Source: Narthecium ossifragum (lineage: Eukaryota; Streptophyta; Magnoliopsida; Dioscoreales; Nartheciaceae). From it: DNA of 64,000 nucleotides. Position 1 is the first letter of the stretch. Each line of letters opens with the position of its first letter. The stretch lies in NCBI GenBank assembly GCA_963920575.1, contig OY986971.1, positions 14,250,492 to 14,314,491 on the forward strand. The letters are read 5' to 3'. A program made the translations under genes and the position numbers. Below, one piece after another: positions 44,644-53,376 of the stretch. A model generated the notes under the pieces. The model was not told where the DNA came from. It ran no database searches and saw only the letters and a program-made list of their open reading frames with translations.

Positions 44644-45856
44644 ATGTGGCACCGGCTTCGAACCACCTTCTATTGGAAGGGAGCTTAGGCGCGGATCAAG
44701 GACTTCATCCGCCAATGTGACACCTGTCAGCGACACAAGGCCGAGACTCTAAAGCCAGCCGGCCTACTTCAGCCCCTACCAATTCCCCAAGAGGTATGGA
44801 CTGATGTTTCTATGGGCTTCATCGATGGCCTTCCTTCTTCTAGAGGATACACGGCAATTCTACTAGTCGTCGACAGATTGTCCAAGTATGCACATTTCGC
44901 TCCCCTACGGCATCCCTACACGGCATATTCTGTAGCACGAGTCTTCTTCGACACCGTGTTCAAGCACCATGGCATGCCAACCCGTATTGTTTGTGATCGA
45001 GATCCTACCTTCTTCACCAGCAACTTTTGGCAGGAGATCTTCAAACTCCAGGGAGTCAAGTTCAGATTTTCCTCAGCCTACCACCCACAGACAGATGGCC
45101 AAACGGAGGTAGTTAATCGGTCCCTTGAGATGTACTTACGCTGTTTTTCAGGTGATCGACCTTCACAGTGGACCCAATGGCTGACCTGGGCGAAATATAC
45201 CTATAAAACCAGTTGGCACTCCAGGATCCATCGGACGCCTTTATGAGGTTGTGTATGGCCGACCCCCACCTACCCTCTTATCCTATGTATCTGGAACGGC
45301 TAGATCAGCAGCTGTAGATCACTTCTTAGTTGAAAGGGATCAAGTGATAGCAGATGTCAAGTCAAGGTTAGCAGCTGCCCAGAACAGGATGAAGCAGACC
45401 TATGATCGTGGACATCGAGACGTCGAGTTTCAGATTGGTGAGATGGTCTACGTCAAGCTACAGCCCTATCGACAGAAGTCCGTGGCCAAGCGCAAGTCAC
45501 AGAAGCTCGCTGCGAAGTTCTATGGGTCGTACGAGGTACTGGAGCGTATAGGAGCTGTCGCCTATCGCCTCCAACTCCCATCAGATTCCAAGGTGCACCC
45601 TGTTTTTCATGTATCACTTCTGAAAAAGCACATTGGAATTGAAGTACCCGTCATCACCGAGATTCCGGACCCCTCAGAGGAGCAGCCTAAGCTGTATCCC
45701 CAAGCTATCATTGACCATCGGCACTTTTCTGGCAATCAGAAGAAGTTCTAGTGCATTGGAAGGGCCATAGTCCAGCTGAAGCCACATGGGAGGTATTCAC
45801 TGATTTCTTGGATCGTTATCCTGACTTCGGCCTTGAGGACAAGGCTCTTTTCGAAG
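44644..45856 (+). pseudogene. Reina-like integrase and chromodomain, downstream part
   Basis: It continues the E element gene cut at 35796: MWHRLRTTFYWKG, then a TAG (near 44684), CDTCQRHKAETLKPAG (zinc-binding), and the catalytic core VSMGFIDGLPSSRG, VDRLSKYAHFAPLRHPYTA, CDRDPTFFTSNFWQE, HPQTDGQTEVVNRSLE. The first catalytic Asp, in MDFIDG in the minus-strand copy at about 16340, is Gly here (GGC, 44815-44817). A stop at 45244 with a frame change, LLKKHIGIEVPVITEIPDP, and a one-base loss near 45728 precede the chromodomain-like end VHWKGHSPAEATWEVF and the tail FGLEDKALFEGGG at the polypurine tract. It cannot encode an active integrase. Confidence 0.9.
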
Positions 45857-45866
45857 GGGGAGGGGA
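45853..45866 (+). promoter_or_regulatory. Polypurine tract
   Basis: GAAGGGGGAGGGGA directly precedes the 3' LTR start at 45867. Confidence 0.88.
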
Positions 45867-46716
45867 TGATACGGTTGGAAGTCCAGCTCCACCTCGGCTA
45901 GACCAACCCACGCCCAATTATGGGGCAGGGCCCACACATGGGCTAGATCCAGTTGGGACCCACGCAGGTCAGGCCCCACCCCTTGGTAGGACCCGACCTT
46001 GGACCAGGTCTCAAGCCAAAGCCGGCCTTAGGGATCCTAATCCTTAGCTGGTTACTACCTTAGTTAGTTCTTAATTGCTTTCCTAGTTTGAGTCCAGTTT
46101 ATGCTTTGTTTTATTAGTTCCTATTTTGAATCCATGTTGTTAGAAAGTTTGAGTAATGATTGAGTCTTAGTAGGAAAGGATGTTTACTTGCTGATTTCAG
46201 CAAGGTAGTTCTCTAGTTGGAGTAGGACTCTCTTGAGGCCTCTATAAAAGGACCTCCCTAGCTTGTATTAGGTTTTATGCATTGAAAAATAAAGTTAGTA
46301 GTTAAAGTAGGATATCTTAGGAGTAGCTCTAATTTTAATATTCCACCACCACCAGCCCCTCCGACGTTTCTCTCTCTCTTGCTGGCCTTCTCCACCGGCC
46401 ACCACCATCACCACCGCCGTCCGCCGCTACCAGCCACCGCTCCAATCCCGGCGTCCTCCTTGGCCGCCGCCCCTCTTCTTCCACCTCTCTTGGCGTGGAT
46501 CTCCAAGAGTAACCAGCCAACCCCAAGAGGATCTGCAAGGTAACCTCTTCTCTACCGTCTCCTACCTCCAGTCTTCATCTTCCTCGTCGAATACCTAGGG
46601 TCCTTCTCCTAAAACCCTAAAGGTATCTCTCGACCTAGCCATAGATTTGGCTAAGAAAGAACTGAGACCAGGGAAGAGGCCAGGTACCCGTGCCTACGAG
46701 AAGGCTCGGCGTAACA
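45867..46716 (+). mobile_element. 3' LTR, family E
   Basis: 850 bp, nearly identical to 33069-33916. Visible differences include a CAGG insertion in CACGCAGGTCAGGCCCC, an extra TTAG near 46062, and loss of CCGG in CCACCGGCCACC. The Pol frame runs into it and ends at 46047. Confidence 0.92.
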
Positions 46717-47616
46717 GATACCTTTAGGGTTTTAGGAGAATGACCCTAGGTATTCGACGAGGAAGGCGAAGACAAGAGGAGGAGACCGATGAGAAGAGGG
46801 ATACCTTGCAGCTCCTCTAGGGTTGGCTGGCTTCTCTTGGAGATCCAAGCCTTGGAGAACGTGGTGGAGGGAGGCATAGCAGCCAAAGGGGGTCGCCGGT
46901 GATGGGGACGTGTACTGTAGATGGCAGCGGCGGACGGCGATGGATGGTGGCCGGCTGGTGGAGAGATAATCCGGCAGTAGAGAGAGATGAAGGTGGCTGG
47001 TGGATTTCTGTGGAAACTAGGGTTACAGCTACTCCTATATTACTTCTACTCCTAGGAATTATCTCTACTAAATAATAACTCCATTAAATTCGTCCATGCA
47101 TACCTAGTACAAGCTATGGAGGTCCTTTTATAGAGGCCTCAACAAGATCTAATCAGATAACTACTATCTTGCTATAATCAGCAAGTTACAATCCTTTCCT
47201 AATAAGACTCATTCAAGATAACTACTAATAGAAAACTGATTCAATCATAATCCAAACTAAGAAATCAACTAATAACCAACTAAGAATGTGATCCAGCTAG
47301 GGATTAGGATCCCTAATGCCGGATTAGGCTTGGGACCTGGTTCCAAGGCCGGGACTATGGATCCATGCTTGGGCGTGGACTTGGTCTTGGCTTGGTCCAT
47401 GGTCGGGTCAGCTAGGAGGTGGGGTCCGACCTGCATGAGACCTCCTTAGTTCCTCCTGGGCGTGGGTCCTGCTCCTTGGTCCAGCCCATGCTCGGACTTG
47501 GGCTTGAAGCCAGTTCAGCTAGGGCTCGGCTTGCACATCTAGGACTAGACTCGATCAAGTCCTTCCTTGGCGTGGGTTGGGCTGGCCCAGGCTGAGCTTG
47601 GTTCGACCTCGTGTCA

Positions 47617-48140
47617 ATCACCGGCGTAGGACGTGGGGTTGCCGGAGATGGGGAGCTTGGCGGGGGTCCTTGGGACGTCAGAAAGGATCGTGGGGAGACG
47701 AGGAATGGATCTGGGAGGTTTTCAGGTGAGATCGGCGTAGGACGTGGGGTTGCTGGAGATGGGGACGAAGGTCGGCTTGTCGGGGACGGCGTCGGGGGGA
47801 ACGAAGGAGGAAGTGGAGGTGCTGGCCGAGGTCGTGGGGCTTGGGGGAAGAGGATGGTGGTCCTGGACGGCAGCGGGGGCGGCCGGAGAAGGCTAGGGAA
47901 AGATGGGCGGCGGAAGGGTTTGGCACAGGGAGAGAGAGAGAGAGGAAGGAAGACGATGAACAGTGGTGATGACGTGGCGCTGGTGTGGCGCTGAATTGGC
48001 GATGACGTTGAGGAGAGAGAAATTGACGGGGAGAGAGAAATACCGGTGGGGGTGGTGCCGGCTGCGGAGAAGATGGCCAACGGGGAAGAAGGTGGATCTA
48101 TGGTGGATTTTGGGTGGAATCTACATTACCTATACTCCTA
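47617..48140 (-). mobile_element. LTR fragment, family A
   Basis: A minus-strand piece of LTR-A (the GCCGGCGTAGG to GGTGGAATCTACATTACC portion). A stretch beginning CGGCGTAGGACGTGGGGTTG occurs twice with an offset of 111 bases (47622 and 47733). It is the target of the G element; the right end joins an F LTR piece. Confidence 0.72.
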
Positions 48141-48421
48141 CGGGTACATGGTCTCTTGCCGGGTCTCAGCTCCTCCTTTAGGGTTTTAGGAGGAGGACCC
48201 TAGGTATTCGACAAGGATGGCGAAGACTGGAGGAGGGAGACGGAAGAGAAGAGGATACCTTGCAGATCCCCTTAGGGTTGGCCGGCTACTCTTGGAGATC
48301 CAAGCCAAGGGAGGTGGCGTAGGAGACACTGCGGCCAAGGAAGGTCATCGGTGTTGGGGACGTGTACTGTAGATGGCAGCGGCGGACGGCGATGGATGGT
48401 GGCTGTCTGGTGGATAGATAA

Positions 48422-49280
48422 TGATACGAGGTCGAACCAAGCCATTCCAAGAAGGGACCCACGTCCTTGCTTGGATGGGCCCACGCCAAGGAGTTGGCTG
48501 CACCCAAGTCCCTTTGGGCGTTCTAAGCTCAGCCGGCCAAAGGAATCCTATTCCTAGCTGGTTTGCTTACTTAGATGATTTCCTAGTTAGTAGTTATCTT
48601 GATTGAGTCAGTTTCCTAGATTGAGTTCAGTTTATGATTTGCTTAAATCAGTTCCTATTATGAGTCCTTGTTATTAGGAAGTTGAGATAAGATTGAGTCT
48701 TATTAGGAAAGTCTGGTTACTTGCTGATTAAAGCAAGGTAGTATTCAGGTTGTAGTAGAACTCTCTTGAGGCCTCTATAAAAGGACCTCCATAGCTTGTA
48801 ATTATGCATAGACGAATTTATGAGAGTTATTATTTAGTAGAGATAAATCCTAGAAGTAGAAGTAATATAGGAGTAGCTGTAACCTAGTTTCCTCATAATC
48901 CACCAGCCACCTTCATCTCTCTCTACAGCCGGTCCTCCTCCATCACCGGTCTCCTTCGCCACCATCATCACCGCCGCTACCAACCACCTCCGCCGTCCAA
49001 CCCCAAGTCCCCGGCGTCCCCTTGGCTGCCGTGCTTCCCTCCACCACGTTCTCCAAGGCTTGGATCTCCAAGAGAAGCCAGCCAACCATAGAGGAGCTGC
49101 AAGGTATCCCTCTTCTCATCCGTCTCCTCCTCTAGTCTTCGCCTTCCTCGTCGAATACCTAGGGTCCTTCTCCTAAAACCCTAAAGGTATCTCTCGACCT
49201 AGCCATAGATTTGGCTAAAGAGGATCTGAGATAAGGCAAGAGACCCGGTACGAAAGCCCTTGAGAAGGTGCATCGTATCA
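48422..49280 (+). mobile_element. 5' LTR, family B
   Basis: It starts TGATACGAGGTCGAACC and ends AGGTGCATCGTATCA. Hairpin and TATA box lie at 48720-48782. The primer binding site follows after three bases. Confidence 0.95.
48720..48782 (+). promoter_or_regulatory. LTR-B core promoter: hairpin plus TATA box
   Basis: CTTGCTGATTAAAGCAAG (48720-48737, six-base arms CTTGCT/AGCAAG) is followed by 38 bases and TATAAAA (48776-48782). Transcription would be expected to begin some 25-35 bases downstream of the TATA box. Confidence 0.72.
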
Positions 49281-49283
49281 ACT

Positions 49284-49295
49284 TGGTATCAGAGC
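49284..49295 (+). promoter_or_regulatory. Primer binding site (initiator Met-tRNA)
   Basis: TGGTATCAGAGC, 12 of 12 bases, three bases after the 5' LTR. Confidence 0.93.
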
Positions 49296-49342
49296 TCTTT
49301 CCTCTTACCTGTGCCCTCCCGAATCCTTCCGAAGGAGTCCAC

Positions 49343-51844
49343 ATGGCAGGAAGAGTACCTGGCCAAAACCCTAGTTATACCGTGAATTGCTCAAACCCTA
49401 CACGGATCACTGTTCATCCGACCAGACCTACTCCTATACCTGGTCGAATCCCTCTTCCACATCATCATCCCTTACCCCCATCATCATCCCTACAGAACCC
49501 TAACCAACCTCCACCCTATGCAGCCTACAACCCAATGCTTCCACACCCCTATTATTGTTCACCTCACACCTTACCTGCCTATACACCGACCCATTATCCA
49601 AACCGTGAGCCCCTATACCCGGCCCATGCCCAGCCTCCAAACCAGCAGCCTATGCCACCTCCCTACACACCGTACAACCCTATTCCTCCTTACAATCCAT
49701 CACCACCGTATCAGCCATTACCTACTCCCTACAGCCAACCCAAACCTACAAACACCAATGGCTATTTGAGTACAACTTGGACTTCGAATCCTACTGGAAC
49801 TAGGATTACAAATCCTGCTCCAACTAGGAATCTGAGTCAAACTCAGAGTACGACTTGGACTCAAAATCCTACTGGAACTAGGATTACAAATCCTACTCCA
49901 ACTAGGAATCCTAGTCAAACTTGGAGTACTGCTTACCCTACCGTTGAACAATGGAAGGAAGTTGTACAAAGTTGGAGCCCTCTACCTTACCCTTCTGTAG
50001 AACAGTGGGAAGCAATGATCAAACGATATTCTCCTACGAATCTGTCAAGCCCTACCAGAGTTCAGATTTCCAGAGAAAATCCCATTCTAGCTACAACTTG
50101 GGTTGCAAAACCTAAACCTAGCTCTACCTGGATTAGGACTCCTCATATTCCACCTTCCCCCGAGTTTCCCCTTGACCCAACCCATGAACAACACTCGCTG
50201 CCCCCTTACCCAACCACACCACATCCCAGCCCAGTCAACATCCATGAAGCTGCAGCCACCGACCTCACCTTTGTTGAAGAACTCCCCACACCATGTAACC
50301 TCCACCAAGGTCCCCCTCAAAGCCACCCAACCTCTCCACCCATAGCCATTCCATGTACAAACCTGCTGGCTCACAACTCCATCTTTCCCCACTCCGGCGA
50401 CAAACCTCAAGGAAGTCACGGTCTACCTCTGCCCAAGACTACTGCCCTGACCTCCTACAGCCCACTGAAGGATCTTCTGGGGCAACAAAGGCCTTCCCCT
50501 AAACCTCCTGACCCCTTCCTCGACATTACCAAGGCCGGCTCCAAACCCCAACCACCAGAACTGACACCCATCCAGATTCACCCCATTGGGTCAAACCCCC
50601 ATCCTCTCATCCCCCCTTCTCAATGGGATCCAAACCCTGATGAACATCCCTTACCGGCGACCAAGTTCAGTTCCCTCTCAGTTGCCAGAGCCACTCAGCT
50701 ATCTGATCAGATCAAATCAAATCACTACAGTTTGAACCTGATCGTCCGACTCCATCTTCCACACTCGATCGAGTCAGACTCCAGCTTACAATACTTGGAC
50801 AGATTCAATCCAGGCACAACCAGATTTGGCTACACCAAACAAATCCGTTCAAGCCCAGATCTAGACCAGTTCAAGCTAAGTCAGGATCAATTGGATTTAA
50901 CCAAATTCAGACAAGTCAGATCTGATCCAAGCCCACCACCAAGTCCAAACAAGCTCAGCCAATCTGACTTAATCAAGCTTGATTTCAGACTTCCACCATA
51001 TGAGATCCAGATGTTCCCTACGCATCTTCAGTTGATCAGGCATTCCCCAACCGAGCTGAGCTATCCAAGGAGCTACCCTCCTTATTCGGTTGCCATCTTC
51101 CAGCTGATCAGATCCAAGAGCATCGCCCAGCATCCATCAACCACTCAAAGTTTCAGAATGACTTTGTCGACTCTGACCATGAGGACTGATGCTGAAGCCA
51201 GAGCCCTAATGTTCCCTTTCGAGAAAAGCAGAGAGATATCCAAGCTCAACTACACCCGACTGAATTCAGCTGCCACATTGGGTCTACTTCCATCTTGGAA
51301 GGACTCGATTCGAGTCGATCTAGTCTTTGACCCAGGAAGCCAACTACTAAGGACACACCACCGCCGATCAATGGCCGTCCTTTACTTCAAGGAGTTCCAG
51401 CGACCCCCGGATATGCCTAAGTTTCAGCACCCTCCTTCTAGACCGGCAGCATGGCTCTTTGATTCACCAATCCGGTTACCACCTGATCCACCATGGGTGC
51501 GACCAGGGTTCTCACCAGCTGCATGGCCCCCTATTTCAATGGCCCAGTTACCATTAGATCCACCATGGGCCAGACCGGGATTCTCACCGCCGAGTACAGA
51601 GCAACAGTTGCGGTCCAGCCACATCACTCCGGTTCAAGCAGAGAAGAGCCCTCTTTCCTCATCACATTCAGGCCTTGAGGACAAGGCCAATTTCGAACGG
51701 AGGAGGGATGATACGAGGTCGAACCGAGCCATTCCAAGAAGGGACCCACGTCCTTGCTTGGATGGGCCCACGCCAAGGAGTTGGCTGCACCCAAGTCCCT
51801 TTGGGCGTTCTAAGCTCAGCCGGCCAAAGGAATCCTATTCCTAG
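49343..51844 (+). CDS. Non-autonomous B-type element protein, 833 residues, intact, function unknown
   Basis: I chose ATG 49343 (MAGRVPGQ) because the upstream open frame begins at a GTG in the LTR and runs across the primer site, while MAG is the start shared by gag and the related ORFs. Regions: about 1-150 Gag-like proline-rich front (PPPYAAYNPM, SPHTLPAYTPTHYPNREP); about 150-200 two 26-residue linker repeats; about 200-250 EQWKEVVQSW, SVEQWEAMIKRY; about 300-430 EAAATDLTFVEELP, SYSPLKDLLGQQRPSP; about 440-560 Q/S-rich with QLSDQIKSNHY, FGYTKQIRS; about 570-590 SYPRSYPPYSVAIFQLIRS; about 640-730 SIRVDLVFDPGSQLL, FKEFQRPPDMP; a duplicated PPDPPWVRPGFSP block; then the Pol-like tail GLEDKANFERRR (about 780) and 45 residues from the 3' LTR. 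Composition is unlike any enzyme. The autonomous Gag shares the front and linker but not the middle. Confidence 0.8.
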   Translation: MAGRVPGQNPSYTVNCSNPTRITVHPTRPTPIPGRIPLPHHHPLPPSSSLQNPNQPPPYAAYNPMLPHPYYCSPHTLPAYTPTHYPNREPLYPAHAQPPNQQPMPPPYTPYNPIPPYNPSPPYQPLPTPYSQPKPTNTNGYLSTTWTSNPTGTRITNPAPTRNLSQTQSTTWTQNPTGTRITNPTPTRNPSQTWSTAYPTVEQWKEVVQSWSPLPYPSVEQWEAMIKRYSPTNLSSPTRVQISRENPILATTWVAKPKPSSTWIRTPHIPPSPEFPLDPTHEQHSLPPYPTTPHPSPVNIHEAAATDLTFVEELPTPCNLHQGPPQSHPTSPPIAIPCTNLLAHNSIFPHSGDKPQGSHGLPLPKTTALTSYSPLKDLLGQQRPSPKPPDPFLDITKAGSKPQPPELTPIQIHPIGSNPHPLIPPSQWDPNPDEHPLPATKFSSLSVARATQLSDQIKSNHYSLNLIVRLHLPHSIESDSSLQYLDRFNPGTTRFGYTKQIRSSPDLDQFKLSQDQLDLTKFRQVRSDPSPPPSPNKLSQSDLIKLDFRLPPYEIQMFPTHLQLIRHSPTELSYPRSYPPYSVAIFQLIRSKSIAQHPSTTQSFRMTLSTLTMRTDAEARALMFPFEKSREISKLNYTRLNSAATLGLLPSWKDSIRVDLVFDPGSQLLRTHHRRSMAVLYFKEFQRPPDMPKFQHPPSRPAAWLFDSPIRLPPDPPWVRPGFSPAAWPPISMAQLPLDPPWARPGFSPPSTEQQLRSSHITPVQAEKSPLSSSHSGLEDKANFERRRDDTRSNRAIPRRDPRPCLDGPTPRSWLHPSPFGRSKLSRPKESYS
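49775..49930 (+). repeat. Two tandem 78-bp (26-codon) linker repeats inside the ORF
   Basis: The units start ACTTGGACTTCGAATCCTAC (49775) and ACTTGGACTCAAAATCCTAC (49853), encoding NPTGTRITNPxPTRNxSQT. The G-type ORF has one unit, and Gag has the related TRTPNPTQTRTPSQT. Confidence 0.85.
51699..51708 (+). promoter_or_regulatory. Polypurine tract
   Basis: GGAGGAGGGA abuts the 3' LTR start at 51709. Confidence 0.87.
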
Positions 51845-52567
51845 CTGGTTTGCTTACTTAGATGATTTCCTAGTTAGTAGTTATCTTGATTGAGTCAGTT
51901 TCCTAGATTGAGTTCAGTTTATGATTTGCTTAAATCAGTTCCTATTATGAGTCTTTTTTATTAGGAAGTTGAGATAAGATTGAGTCTTATTAGGAAAGTC
52001 TGGTTACTTGCTGATTAAAGCAAGGTAGTATTCAGGTTGTAGTAGAACTCTCTTGAGGCCTCTATAAAAGGACCTCCATAGCTTGTAATTATGCATAGAC
52101 GAATTTATGAGAGTTATTATTTAGTAGAGATAAATCCTAGGAGTAGAAGTAATATAGGAGTAGCTGTAACCTAGTTTCCTCATAATCCACCAGCCACCTT
52201 CATCTCTCTCTACAGCCGGTCCTCCTCCATCACCGGTCTCCTTCGCCACCATCATCACCGCCGCTACCAACCACCTCCGCCGTCCAACCCCAAGTCCCCG
52301 GCGTCCCCTTGGCTGCCGTGCTTCCCTCCACCACGTTCTCCAAGGCTTGGATCTCCAAGAGAAGCCAGCCAACCCTAGAGGAGCTGCAAGGTATCCCTCT
52401 TCTCATCCGTCTCCTCCTCTAGTCTTCGCCTTCCTCGTCGAATACCTAGGGTCCTTCTCCTAAAACCCTAAAGGTATCTCTCGACCTAGCCATAGATTTG
52501 GCTAAAGAGGATCTGAGATAAGGCAAGAGACCCGGTACGAAAGCCCTTGAGAAGGTGCATCGTATCA
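51709..52567 (+). mobile_element. 3' LTR, family B
   Basis: It has the same boundaries as the 5' LTR. The ORF stop codon falls 133-135 bases inside it. Confidence 0.95.
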
Positions 52568-52961
52568 GATAATCCGTCAGTAGAGCGAAGGTGGCTGGTG
52601 GCTGGTGGAATATTAAGTTATGGCTACTTCGAGGGTTTCCTACTTTATCCATAATACAAGCTATGGAGGTCCTTTAATAAAGGCCTTAAAGGTCCTTTTA
52701 TCTACTCCAACATGGATACCTTCTTTCTTAAACAACAAGTGACTTGACTCAACCACACTAGGACTCATAATAGGAACTAGCAAAGCACAAACTGGACTCA
52801 AACAAGGAAATCGACTAGGAAAGCAATTAAGACCCAACTAAGGAAATAGCCAGCTAAGACCGGCTTGGCTAAGCCGCCCCAAGGGTCATGGGTTCATCAT
52901 GGGTCCGCCCATGCTTGGGCTTGGGTTTGGATCCAGTTCAGCTCTGATTTGGCTCGTAACA

Positions 52962-53002
52962 AGACCCGATACGAGAGGATTGTGAGTAGACCGCTCGTAT
53001 CA
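52962..53002 (+). mobile_element. LTR-A end fragment (41 bp)
   Basis: AGACCCGATACGAGAGGATT through GACCGCTCGTATCA is the last 41 bases of LTR-A, plus strand, abutting the F LTR start. Confidence 0.75.
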
Positions 53003-53204
53003 GCTTTATGCTCATCCTAACCGGGCTACGTTTTGCAGGTTCAGGCACCGCTCATTCCACTTCAATAGTCACAGGTGAATCAACTCTCAGAGGCGCTTCT
53101 ACTTCGGGAGGATAAATTGTTAACTCTTGGGAACTTATGTTTCGCATTTGAGGACAAATTGTACAACTTTAAATTTGATATTGAAGTGGAATGATGTTTC
53201 TTTA
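53003..53204 (+). mobile_element. Probable C/D-type LTR end fragment
   Basis: It begins CTCATCCTAACCGGGCTACG ... TTTGCAGGTTCAGGCACC, which resembles the CTCACTCCTACCTGGGCGGC block of LTR-C (near 7670). The remainder (53090-53204, AT-rich with TTTGAGGACAAATTG) matches nothing else I can see here. Confidence 0.4.
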
Positions 53205-53376
53205 TGATATGATGCACCTTCTTTAGGGCTTTCGTACCGGGTCTCTTGCCTGGCCTCGGCTCTAGGTCGAGAGATACCTTTAGTGTTTTAGGAGAAGCAC
53301 CCTAGGTATTCGACGAGGAAGGCTCGAATCGGAGGAGAGAGACGGATGAGGAAGAGGATTACCTCGCAGCTTCCTC
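53205..53376 (-). mobile_element. LTR fragment, family B, inner end
   Basis: It starts TGATATGATGCACC and carries the CTAGGTATTCGACGAGGAAG block, then is cut by an E LTR. The outer end of a B LTR reappears at 54917-55019. Confidence 0.75.

Larger units (their letters stand above)
33069..46716 (+). mobile_element. Reina-like E element with both LTRs, gag-integrase deletion derivative
   Basis: Its LTRs are 33069-33916 (848 bp) and 45867-46716 (850 bp), with the perfect target duplication GATAC (33064-33068 and 46717-46721). The internal region encodes gag fused to integrase and lacks protease, RT and RNase H. An A-type composite element (35797-44643) sits in its integrase. Without that insert the element is about 4.8 kb. 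Confidence 0.92.
32975..47616 (-). mobile_element. 5' LTR, family G, split by the E element
   Basis: This LTR of about 988 bp lies in two pieces, 32975-33068 and 46722-47616, separated by the complete E element with duplication GATAC. It ends CGACCTCGTGTCA, one base off the usual CGTATCA. It is the 5' LTR of the non-autonomous element at 30494-32912. It differs from LTR-B by a longer outer part rich in GGACTTGGTC-type repeats. Confidence 0.82.
48422..52567 (+). mobile_element. Complete non-autonomous B element (4146 bp)
   Basis: The LTRs are 48422-49280 and 51709-52567 (859 bp each) and nearly identical; I noticed about four substitutions and a small indel around GAGTCCTTGTTATT. The perfect target duplication GATAA is at 48417-48421 and 52568-52572. 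Primer binding site, one uninterrupted ORF and a polypurine tract are all in place. It has no reverse transcriptase or integrase. It is the youngest-looking insertion in the window. Confidence 0.96.
48141..52961 (-). mobile_element. LTR fragment, family F, split by the complete B element
   Basis: The pieces are 48141-48421 and 52573-52961, which rejoin when the B element and one copy of GATAA are removed. The outer end is TTGGCTCGTAACA at 52961. The inner end is missing, and a 35-base deletion removed the AGCCAAATCTATGGC block. Confidence 0.78.

Noticed and set aside
49718..50419. Opposite-strand ORFs within the non-autonomous ORFs
   Set aside because: GC- and CT-rich composition leaves both strands poor in stops; the antisense frames show no conserved motif and are broken in related copies.
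49268..51844. Long proline-rich ORFs as host cell-wall (extensin-like) genes
   Set aside because: No signal peptide and no SPPPP arrays; the ORFs sit between primer binding sites and 3' LTRs and share Gag front and Pol tail.
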